A stretch of 5,901 bases of DNA, from positions 1-5,901 of the forward strand of contig JAGGZZ010000255.1 in the NCBI GenBank assembly GCA_021161765.1. Direction: 5' to 3'. Source of the stretch: Candidatus Methanophagales archaeon. Its GTDB lineage: Archaea > Halobacteriota > Syntropharchaeia > Alkanophagales > Methanospirareceae. The position numbers and the translations under genes are program-made. This document shows positions 1 to 4,866 of this stretch, piece after piece; the first letter of the stretch is position 1, and each line of letters begins with the position of its first letter. The notes under the pieces are model-generated. The model was given only the letters and a program-made list of their open reading frames with translations. It ran no database searches and was not told the origin of the DNA.

Positions 1-82
1 GGTACTTGTAGAGTAACGTTTGACATTTAGCACAATAAACCTTTATTATGTGTGTCCTTCTTCCTTTTTTCTTTGTGGTCAT
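1..82 (-). CDS. Zinc-ribbon-like small protein, N-terminal part (partial, runs off left edge)
   Basis: An ATG at 82 opens a frame with no stop to the window edge, giving 27 complete codons. The first ten residues are basic (MTTKKKGRRT). They are followed by a short beta-like stretch and a CxxC knuckle (YCAKC, Cys17 and Cys20), then TLLYKY. A basic start, a K-V-Y-C-x-K-C-x-T-L-L-Y-K-Y pattern and a second CxxC further on are what I recall of small zinc-ribbon proteins found mainly in archaea, possibly nucleic-acid binding. The second knuckle is outside the window, so zinc binding is inferred. The start lies 4 bp after the stop of the shifted frame of the MNT remnant, so the two are probably cotranscribed. 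No strong Shine-Dalgarno is visible. Function unknown. Confidence 0.6.
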   Translation of the reverse strand, partial: MTTKKKGRRTHIIKVYCAKCQTLLYKY

Positions 83-86
83 AACT

Positions 87-330
87 TTACTCTTTTTCGA
101 TTTCAATGAGATTTTTGATTTTGTTCTTCAATGGTAGGATGTCTTCTGTGTCCCAGACCGCATCTAAATCCACACCAAAAACTTTTTCTTTCCGAAAATT
201 CTACAAGAATGTCTATATCACTTTCTGTTTTCGCTTCGCCTCTGGCGTAAGAGCCAAAAATCGCCATCTTTTTTGCTCTGCACCTTATAAGGATTGAAAC
301 AATTTTTTTAAATAATTGTTCTCTACTCAT
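87..330 (-). pseudogene. MNT-type minimal nucleotidyltransferase remnant, frameshifted and internally shortened
   Basis: The ATG at 330 has a GAGG site 4 nt upstream (335-338). The first 51 residues are a clear MNT domain: a helix, then IFGSYARGEAKTESDIDILV, which contains the GSX10DXD nucleotide/metal-binding motif (Gly26, Ser27, Asp38, Asp40). The original frame then loses family resemblance and stops at 103. From a run of five Ts on the coding strand (177-181), dropping one T continues in another frame as GVDLDAVWDTED..., with a plausible third Asp, to a stop at 87-89. Even when fused it has about 80 residues, and the usual 15-20 residue helix between the DxD strand and the third-Asp strand is missing. 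MNT proteins act as antitoxins that nucleotidylate HEPN partners. This copy follows the HEPN gene by 49 bp and is probably non-functional. A base-calling error alone would not explain the missing helix. Confidence 0.7.
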
Positions 331-379
331 TTTTCCTCATAAAATTTTTCATTGTAGTAGAGTTCGCAAACGTTACGAT

Positions 380-787
380 TCATTTCCATCTCAATCCTTT
401 TTCTTTTAACTTCTCCACGATAAATTCTTTTACCTCTTTTGCTGTTTCATAAAGCTCCCTCGCCTCATCAATACTGAGTTCAATATATTCTTCAGGATAT
501 CGTATTTCAACCGCGTAAAAAGTGAGTTTTGATATTCTGTTTTTATCTAAGCTTTCAAACTTCTTATCTTTCTCTGTACAGAGGGCTAAAATAGTTTCCA
601 GGTCGTGGATTTTCTTTACCCGCACATCAACCAGTGTTAAATAAGCTTTAAAATATTTTTCAACCGCTTGCTGACAGTGGAAAGAAATTACATCTGTTGG
701 GGCATCTTCAAGTGTTAATAGATGTTTGACGGTTTTTAAGTCATTCTCCGCTTTCTTGAGCCATCTCAAGACCACTTCTTCTTTCAT
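380..787 (-). CDS. HEPN domain protein (probable RNase toxin of an MNT/HEPN toxin-antitoxin pair)
   Basis: This is a 135-residue all-helical protein of the PF05168/COG2250 HEPN type. Landmarks are the N-terminal helix with WLKKAENDLK, the conserved FHCQQAVEKYFKAYL helix (residues 36-50), RVKKIHDL (56-63) and YAVEIRYPEEY (91-101). Arg56 and His61 fit the RX4H spacing of the HEPN RNase motif, but the Tyr that follows the motif in HepT-type toxins is absent, so catalytic activity is not assured. HEPN proteins of this class are RNA-cleaving toxins or substrate-binding subunits paired with MNT enzymes. Its start codon overlaps the MNT stop (ATGA, 784-787) and a GGAGG site lies in the end of the MNT gene (798-802), so translation is coupled. 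Length is normal and the gene looks intact. Confidence 0.88.
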   Translation of the reverse strand: MKEEVVLRWLKKAENDLKTVKHLLTLEDAPTDVISFHCQQAVEKYFKAYLTLVDVRVKKIHDLETILALCTEKDKKFESLDKNRISKLTFYAVEIRYPEEYIELSIDEARELYETAKEVKEFIVEKLKEKGLRWK

Positions 788-1110
788 ACTTTAACACCCT
801 CCAGATATACCTCGTTAGAGATCGTATTTGCCACTTTTTTCTCTTTTTCAAACGATTGGCTATCTTTCAAAATTATATCAATTGCAATAAAAGGGAAATA
901 TTCATGAAATCTCCTGTAAATTTTGTACCAGAGTTCCCTTTTCTCTTTTAGGTCTAAACTCTTCTTAATAACGATCAGAAAATCCCAGTCACTTTCTTCT
1001 TCAAAATCCTTCCCTGTTCTACTTCCAAATAATAAGATATTGGAATAATCAACGCCAATTTCTTCCAGTATCCTTTTCAATTTCTCTATTACTTCTCTTT
1101 CGGTATTCAT
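784..1110 (-). CDS. MNT-type nucleotidyltransferase (probable antitoxin)
   Basis: This 108-residue protein carries the minimal nucleotidyltransferase fold of the DNA polymerase beta superfamily. It has LLFGSRTGKDFEEESDWDFLIV with GSX10DXD (Gly29, Ser30, Asp41, Asp43) and a candidate third metal ligand, Asp78, in FIAIDIIL. The frame is open to a GTG at 1140 right after a stop. I prefer the ATG at 1110 because it is preceded by the purine-rich GCGAAGAGAA and gives a normal MNT length. It overlaps the HEPN gene by 4 bp. In studied MntA/HepT pairs the MNT enzyme transfers AMP to its HEPN partner and silences it, and the same role is likely here. All expected acidic residues are present, so it is probably active. 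Confidence 0.86.
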   Translation of the reverse strand: MNTEREVIEKLKRILEEIGVDYSNILLFGSRTGKDFEEESDWDFLIVIKKSLDLKEKRELWYKIYRRFHEYFPFIAIDIILKDSQSFEKEKKVANTISNEVYLEGVKV

Positions 1111-1150
1111 TTCTCTTCGCTTTCTATTACTTTTACTCACTCATGACTTC

Positions 1151-1160
1151 TATTTTATCT
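1151..1160 (-). promoter_or_regulatory. Weak TATA-like element upstream of the MNT/HEPN pair
   Basis: On the coding strand AGATAAAATA lies about 41-50 bp upstream of the MNT ATG at 1110. An archaeal TATA box here would put transcription start near 1128-1130, giving a leader of about 20 nt. The surrounding 1141-1233 gap is AT-rich and holds no convincing ORF. The match is poor and the TA operon could equally be read from further upstream. Confidence 0.25.
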
Positions 1161-1233
1161 ATTTGCTTTTGGTTTTCTTTAATGTATTCACATCTTTTAC
1201 TGGCTGCCTATGAGACCCAATTTCCAATTCCTT

Positions 1234-1419
1234 TTACCGGATGCATAAGGTGCATGTGTCTACGGTCTCTTTTTCTGTGCTCTTAGCGTAATTCCATGCT
1301 TCTTCAAAACTTTCAAATGTTTCTGACCAATATCCATTGTGAGTTCTGTCTCTTCTTCGATTTGTATATTTCCCACAGTCAGTTTCATGTACAATAGCCT
1401 TATTATTTGGGGGATTCAC
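1234..1419 (-). CDS. Small conserved-looking Cys/His protein of unknown function
   Basis: This 61-residue frame begins with GTG at 1419. The only in-frame upstream ATG is followed at once by a stop, so GTG is the likeliest start, and no Shine-Dalgarno is seen. Residues His11, Cys15 and the C-terminal CTLC pair (Cys56, Cys59) could form one zinc site. Between them are NGYW (28-31) and a helix FESFEEAWNYAKST (35-48). The order H/C cluster, NGYW, 'F.S.EEAW.YA', terminal CxxC resembles small hypothetical proteins I have seen next to restriction genes, in which a short CxxC ends the chain. The pattern is far from random, which supports a real gene. It starts 40 bp after the restriction fragment ends and probably shares its transcript. 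Biochemical role unknown. Confidence 0.6.
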   Translation of the reverse strand: MNPPNNKAIVHETDCGKYTNRRRDRTHNGYWSETFESFEEAWNYAKSTEKETVDTCTLCIR

Positions 1420-1459
1420 ATATATTACTTACATATTTTACCCCGCTTCAATTATCTCT

Positions 1460-1678
1460 TTATTCTTCTTCAAGAACCAACCCCCATATCCTTTTCAGGG
1501 GTAACTCTGCTTTCAATTCATCGTCAAACCGTTCGTAATATTTAAAAATCGCCTCGAGCAAATCCCCAGCATCCCATAATCGGGTAGAGAAAAAAGCATC
1601 CCTCGCTTCTTTAATAGCCTCTTTTGTAAATCCACCCCAGGAAACCAACAGTCCCTGTTCCGCTCTGACTTTTGCCAT
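1460..1678 (-). pseudogene. C-terminal fragment of an Mrr-like restriction endonuclease
   Basis: The 72 residues from the ATG at 1678 match, as I recall the family, the end of PD-(D/E)XK 'restriction endonuclease' proteins of roughly 300 residues. Their signature is 'RGV...A..GLLVSWGGF...A..EAR..FF..RLWD..DLLEA', ending ELPLKRIWGLV plus acidic residues. All of these elements are present: EQGLLVSWGGF, EARDAFFSTRLWDAGDLL and AELPLKRIW. Homology even extends a few residues upstream (LRGV) before a TGA at about 1694-1696 closes the frame. The upstream catalytic core (D...E/QxK) has no room, because the promoter and start of the divergent gene lie there. The piece therefore cannot cut DNA alone. 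The TATA-like box at 1699-1707 is 25 bp from the ATG, so the remnant may still be transcribed. Confidence 0.7.
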
Positions 1679-1698
1679 TACACCTCGCAAATATCAAA

Positions 1699-1707
1699 CT
1701 TTATATG
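1699..1707. promoter_or_regulatory. TATA-like box, possibly bidirectional, between divergent genes
   Basis: CTTTATATG reads as an archaeal TATA box on the plus strand, and its complement CATATAAAG is equally good on the minus strand. Its centre, about 1703, is 25 bp from the plus-strand ATG at 1728 and 25 bp from the minus-strand ATG at 1678. At the usual archaeal TATA-to-start spacing both transcripts would be leaderless or nearly so. No experimental start is known, and TFB recognition elements, which decide direction, are not obvious on either side. Confidence 0.5.
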
Positions 1708-1716
1708 GGTATAGGC

Positions 1717-1732
1717 CCCATTATTAAATGGG
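1717..1732. repeat. Perfect 6-bp inverted repeat over the start region of the unknown gene
   Basis: CCCATT-ATTA-AATGGG is a perfect 6-bp inverted repeat with a 4-bp centre. It covers the predicted transcription start and the first ATG (1728) of the plus-strand gene. The position fits an operator for a small dimeric repressor, or a hairpin that masks the GGGAG site at 1730-1734. At this length chance occurrence is possible. Confidence 0.35.
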
Positions 1733-2855
1733 AGTACCGATGAAACGGAATAATAGTGAATCCAGTGTTTTCCTTGAGGGGCTGCCTTCTATTAGCACCC
1801 TTAAGGCAAGTACTTTTTTCTGGGAGAGTATCTCTGTGTATGAATCTTTTATTCAAAGCTTAAGAGAAACATCAAACATTTATGATGCTTCGAGATTATT
1901 GTTAGAAAAGGGTATACTAAAAATTGTTGTGGACGATGTAGAAGAGTTTAGACACGATTTATCTGATAAAATTTATGCTGGGTTTGATGGTGATTTTTTA
2001 GATTTTCTACATCATAACGCTAATAAGATAACCCTTATTTCAAACCTACCTCCTAATGCGGATGAGCTCATCAAAAAAGCTTCTGCAATAGAATACAAAG
2101 ATAGAAATTTACAAGCTCTTATTGATTCTGCTGTTTATAAGCGAATTGAGGATGAACACTTAGAAGCATTGTACCAAAATGAAAGACTTGCCCCCTTTGA
2201 TAAACTACCCAAAGATTTTCAATATGAAGTATTCAAAGACATCAGAAAACTGATTAATTTTGAATACAGTTCTATTCATGGACGTTTTCCTCCTGAGGAA
2301 AGATATAACTTTAAATGGAAAAATAAGAGCTTACTTAAAAAGTTATCTGTTAGTTCAGTTCTTTTCTCCTCCATTTACCAACTACCATATTACTACTATA
2401 AATTCAGCGATTTTAAATACCGTGATGCTTCACGATATACCAAAGCCCTTAATGCTGCTATGCCGTTTGTCAAAAGAGATTCGATAGACGGATTTGATTT
2501 TGAAGAAATTTTAAAAATAAGGAAGAATAGAAGATGGAAAAATGCAATGAGCCGATTGGGTGAAATTTGCAACAATGTAAAGTTTGAGTCAAGTACTGAA
2601 GAATTTGAGAGTGAGGTCAAACATGAAATAGTTTTGGAATATCAAAATGCTTTAGGTGAAGCTGAAGTAGGCTCTGATGATTTATTTAAAAATATTAAAA
2701 AAGGCGTTGTTTTGACTGGAATATCATTCGTTCCTATAATAGGGAATGCTATTTCGGCTGTAAGCAGTATCATTGATCCTGTGGTATCTTATTTTACAGA
2801 TGTTAAGAAACAAAAAACTCTGCCATTCTTTTTGGAGAATATAAGAAAATTTTAA
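1728..2855 (+). CDS. Hypothetical protein with a C-terminal hydrophobic segment, within a defence island
   Basis: I do not recognise this 375-codon gene. Two starts compete. ATG 1728 lies 25 bp from a TATA-like box (leaderless), and ATG 1740 has GGGAG (1730-1734) 5 nt upstream, giving 371 residues. The protein is mostly charged and probably helical, with an acidic patch (VVDDVEEFRHDLSDK, about 67-81) and aromatic clusters (YQLPYYYYKFSDF, around 218-230). Near the C-terminus residues about 326-356 form one long hydrophobic, Gly/Ser/Pro-containing stretch (GVVLTGISFVPIIGNAISAV...), flanked by lysines on both sides. That could be a membrane-inserting hairpin or a buried helix pair. No nuclease, helicase or NTPase motif is visible and there is no signal peptide. 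It is AT-rich, stands alone on its strand between restriction and TA genes, and converges on the DUF262 gene. An effector role is a guess from context. Confidence 0.8.
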   Translation: MGVPMKRNNSESSVFLEGLPSISTLKASTFFWESISVYESFIQSLRETSNIYDASRLLLEKGILKIVVDDVEEFRHDLSDKIYAGFDGDFLDFLHHNANKITLISNLPPNADELIKKASAIEYKDRNLQALIDSAVYKRIEDEHLEALYQNERLAPFDKLPKDFQYEVFKDIRKLINFEYSSIHGRFPPEERYNFKWKNKSLLKKLSVSSVLFSSIYQLPYYYYKFSDFKYRDASRYTKALNAAMPFVKRDSIDGFDFEEILKIRKNRRWKNAMSRLGEICNNVKFESSTEEFESEVKHEIVLEYQNALGEAEVGSDDLFKNIKKGVVLTGISFVPIIGNAISAVSSIIDPVVSYFTDVKKQKTLPFFLENIRKF

Positions 2856-2871
2856 ATGCAGATTATTTCAT

Positions 2872-2994
2872 TCAGGGTCTCCAAGCATTACCATCGCAGA
2901 GCGATTCTATTGCAGATTCACACGATTTTGCTCTTTCTTCCAAAAATTTACTATAATTCCCTTGTGCTAATAACTCAAAATCAACAAAATGGTT
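2872..2994 (-). other. Out-of-frame C-terminal tail of the DUF262 gene
   Basis: In the -1 frame relative to the DUF262 gene, 40 codons run without a stop from the shift point to TGA at 2872-2874: NHFVDFELLAQGNYSKFLEE, then RAKSCESAIESLCDGNAW and a terminal RP. This matches the usual end of COG1479/DUF262 proteins (pattern 'R...HFI....L..GDY..FLE.RA..L..AI..LCDG'). The in-frame end, LGTILLILSY, does not. One extra base in GGAACC (complement of 2991-2996; for example GGAAACC gives LGNHFVDF) restores the full protein of about 552 residues. The tail also explains the apparent gap before the convergent gene, which ends 17 bp away at 2855. Confidence 0.85.
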
Positions 2995-4529
2995 CCTAAA
3001 CGTCTACGGATTTCATTCTCCCCCAAATCACTGGCTTCACATGTTTCTAATAAATATTTAATAGGTTCCTTAGCCAATATTTCTGCATTAGTTCTCCGAT
3101 TAATCAAAATACAGTTTAGTGCACGATTAGGATCCTCATTAGGGGCTTTTTCTCTGAGCCATGCTACGGGGAAGAGATGATGATAGTGCCGTTGTTGAAT
3201 ATTCTTTACAGATAGAGAAGCATCATCTTTGATATCCTCCGCACCGCCTCTTATAGTTAACAACAAAAGAGCACGGGCTAATCTATCTTTATATCTTGGC
3301 CACCTACTTTGAATTATCTCTTCCTTATTAGGCAGAGGATACTTATCTTTATCAAAACAAGGAACTTCAGTTTCTTTTGCTTCCCCTAAAATAAGTCTTT
3401 TCAGTACCCGATAATCCTGTAAAATAGCAGTAGGCACAGCTCGATCATACCGTTCAGTAAAAAAAGATCTCCATAAATATTTCCTAAGCAAGATTCTAAC
3501 ATTCCCTCTCTCATCGGGTGTTTCTGGAGCTTCTGCCCAGAGAGCGATTAGCGGCGCTAATACACTCTCTATGGGTAGGCGTTCCCTATCAATAATCCTC
3601 TCAGCTTCTAAAAACTGAACGCATTCTTTCGACCCTTTGACAATTTTAGGCCAATCATCAACAAATTGCTTTAAATCCAAATCTAAATAGCCTCTCTGGT
3701 TAGGGGGTTTATCTTGTAAAAGTGCATCAGCAGAGAGGACTAAGTTAGATGGTTCTGTATAATAGGTAATCTCAGGAACAGAGGATTTTAAAGAAACCAC
3801 TAAATCATGCAGAGGTTCACCAGTAGCTGCTTCAAGCTGCGCCACGAGAATATCAAAAGCTGTTAACCTTACGAGGCTAGTGTTTAATTTCACGAAAACT
3901 TCAATTGCAACATCTTTTGGAGTTTCAGATGGCAAGTAAAGAAAGGGAAGATTAAAAGAAGCTATTCGGCTTCTTAAAGGCGTAATCACATGTTCGACTT
4001 TTCTTGCCAAAACAGGGTCACCATTGGAAGCGCTATCTGCCCACGTTTGATATGTTGTTTCGTCATCAGGATTAAGAAGTTTAAAGGGGATTAGCTGTCT
4101 TTCCCAACATTCTTTTGGTTGGTCAACCCATAATGGAAATCGTCTCCTGTTTCTTTCCCAACGACTGATCGCAATTACTTCATGATTTTTCTCGTCCTTT
4201 ATGTTCACTAAGTACGTCTTATCAGGATAATCGTCAGTTAAAGATCGCCATAAGGCTGTCAAACGCTGTTGTCCATCTAAAAGTAATTCGGCGACCCTCT
4301 CTCCATCTTTAGGTGCACCAACTATCTCACGAGATACAAATGGAAGTTCTTCCCCTTCAACTCCCAAAACGAGAGTAGAGCCAACGGGCAGGTCTCTTAC
4401 TACACTTGTAAGAAAGTCTGCGGTTATACTTGAACCCCATGATTCGTAACGCTGAAAACGAGGCAAAAGAATCTGTCTTGTTCGAACCTTTGTTAGCCAG
4501 TCTTTCACCAAACGCTGTCTAGCTTCCAT
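2967..4529 (-). CDS. DUF262 + DUF1524 protein, GmrSD-like type IV restriction enzyme (C-terminus frameshifted)
   Basis: ATG 4529 has GGGAGTGA (4535-4542) 5 nt upstream and is preferred to the in-frame TTG at 4550. It gives 520 residues in this frame. The N-terminal DUF262 domain has LLPRFQRYESW (21-31), DLPVGSTLVL (46-55), the hallmark LLLDGQQRLTALW (82-94) and VFVKLNTSLVRLTAFD (211-226). DUF262 is a ParB/Srx-like nucleotide-binding fold that couples NTP hydrolysis to modified-DNA recognition. The C-terminal DUF1524 His-Me finger nuclease shows HYHHLFPVAWL (448-458) with the HxxP-type motif, then N472, N477, N481 and EPIKYL (488-493). Known relatives restrict modified phage DNA (GmrSD) or sense phosphorothioate DNA (SspE). 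The last 10 residues here are probably a frameshift artefact, since the true tail continues to 2872. Key motifs precede the shift, so activity may survive. It follows the type IIG gene on the same strand. Confidence 0.9.
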   Translation of the reverse strand: MEARQRLVKDWLTKVRTRQILLPRFQRYESWGSSITADFLTSVVRDLPVGSTLVLGVEGEELPFVSREIVGAPKDGERVAELLLDGQQRLTALWRSLTDDYPDKTYLVNIKDEKNHEVIAISRWERNRRRFPLWVDQPKECWERQLIPFKLLNPDDETTYQTWADSASNGDPVLARKVEHVITPLRSRIASFNLPFLYLPSETPKDVAIEVFVKLNTSLVRLTAFDILVAQLEAATGEPLHDLVVSLKSSVPEITYYTEPSNLVLSADALLQDKPPNQRGYLDLDLKQFVDDWPKIVKGSKECVQFLEAERIIDRERLPIESVLAPLIALWAEAPETPDERGNVRILLRKYLWRSFFTERYDRAVPTAILQDYRVLKRLILGEAKETEVPCFDKDKYPLPNKEEIIQSRWPRYKDRLARALLLLTIRGGAEDIKDDASLSVKNIQQRHYHHLFPVAWLREKAPNEDPNRALNCILINRRTNAEILAKEPIKYLLETCEASDLGENEIRRRLGTILLILSY

Positions 4530-4599
4530 TTTTATCACTCCCTTTCGCAATTGCCGATAACTTCACCATAGCTTTACTATTTATTTTTATTTCATTCAT
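4519..4599 (-). CDS. Possible 26-residue leader ORF overlapping the DUF262 start
   Basis: An ATG at 4599 opens MNEIKINSKAMVKLSAIAKG plus six residues, ending at TAG 4519-4521, which is 11 bp inside the DUF262 gene. The ATG is about 30 bp from a TATA-like box (4625-4633), so it would sit at or just after the expected 5' end of the transcript. The DUF262 Shine-Dalgarno lies inside this ORF, so translating it could expose or block that site. There is no homology that I recognise and the ORF is short enough to be chance. Confidence 0.25.
   Translation of the reverse strand: MNEIKINSKAMVKLSAIAKGSDKNGS
4535..4542 (-). promoter_or_regulatory. Shine-Dalgarno deciding the DUF262 start
   Basis: GGGAGTGA on the coding strand ends 5 nt before ATG 4529 and pairs well with the 16S anti-Shine-Dalgarno. 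This selects ATG 4529 over the upstream TTG at 4550. Confidence 0.7.
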
Positions 4600-4624
4600 G
4601 GAACTTTGAATATTTACGTCATCA

Positions 4625-4633
4625 TAATATAAA
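4625..4633 (-). promoter_or_regulatory. TATA-like box of the DUF262 gene
   Basis: TTTATATTA on the minus strand lies in the 157-bp gap between the type IIG tail (4687) and the DUF262 ATG (4529). It predicts a start near 4600-4605, a leader of about 70 nt for DUF262, and a near-leaderless 26-codon ORF. The rest of the 4530-4686 gap is AT-rich and shows no other gene. DUF262 therefore probably has its own promoter and is not only read through from the restriction-modification gene. Confidence 0.5.
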
Positions 4634-4641
4634 TAAATATC

Positions 4642-4657
4642 GGCAAATAGGCAAATA
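4642..4657. repeat. Tandem 8-bp repeat just upstream of the DUF262 TATA-like box
   Basis: Two perfect tandem copies of GGCAAATA (coding strand TATTTGCC TATTTGCC), with two more matching bases after them, end 8 bp before the TATA-like box. This is where the TFB element or an activator site would be in an archaeal promoter. It could also be simple-sequence chance in AT-rich DNA. Confidence 0.4.
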
Positions 4658-4686
4658 GCAAAAAATTTCGCTTAGCAACGTACCTC

Positions 4687-4866
4687 TCAACTGCCCACTT
4701 CCGCTTCAATAATTTCCCTCTCCTCCGTAACCCCGTAAATCTCAAAAACCAACTCGTTAATTTCCTTCTCCAACTTCCTTATCTCTTCTTCAATTTCCGT
4801 TTTGTCCCTCCTTACAATTTCATTCAGAACATCATCCGATTTTGGAACCCCGATATTATAAATCAA
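4687..4866 (-). other. Out-of-frame C-terminal tail of the type IIG restriction-modification gene
   Basis: After the TGA at 4863-4865 the -1 frame continues for 59 codons to TGA at 4687-4689, starting LIYNIGVPKSDDVLNEIV. It includes an acidic coiled coil (EIEEEIRKLEKEINEL) and ends VFEIYGVTEEREIIEAEVGS. The pattern 'I..LIY.LYGLTEEE..IIE' is the standard C-terminus of Eco57I/TaqI-like type IIG enzymes. It has no internal ATG, GTG or SD that would make it a separate gene. One more G in the AGGGG run (complement of 4867-4871) joins it in frame to DVRG. Confidence 0.85.

Noticed and set aside
106..297. Plus-strand ORF of 63 codons
   Set aside because: It lies antisense to the MNT remnant, whose motif GSX10DXD is unmistakable, and shows no protein-like pattern of its own.
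1339..1545. Plus-strand ORF of 68 codons
   Set aside because: Antisense to the small Cys protein and the end of the restriction fragment; no start site signal or family resemblance.
2260..2620. ORFs inside the unknown gene on both strands (2260-2487 plus, 2396-2620 minus)
   Set aside because: Shadow frames within a continuous 375-codon gene; composition is that of out-of-frame AT-rich DNA.
2993..2996. Programmed -1 frameshifting in the DUF262 gene
   Set aside because: No X XXY YYZ slippery heptamer and no clear downstream hairpin; a single-base indel is simpler.
2989..3180. Plus-strand ORF of 63 codons
   Set aside because: Antisense to the DUF1524 nuclease region of the DUF262 gene.
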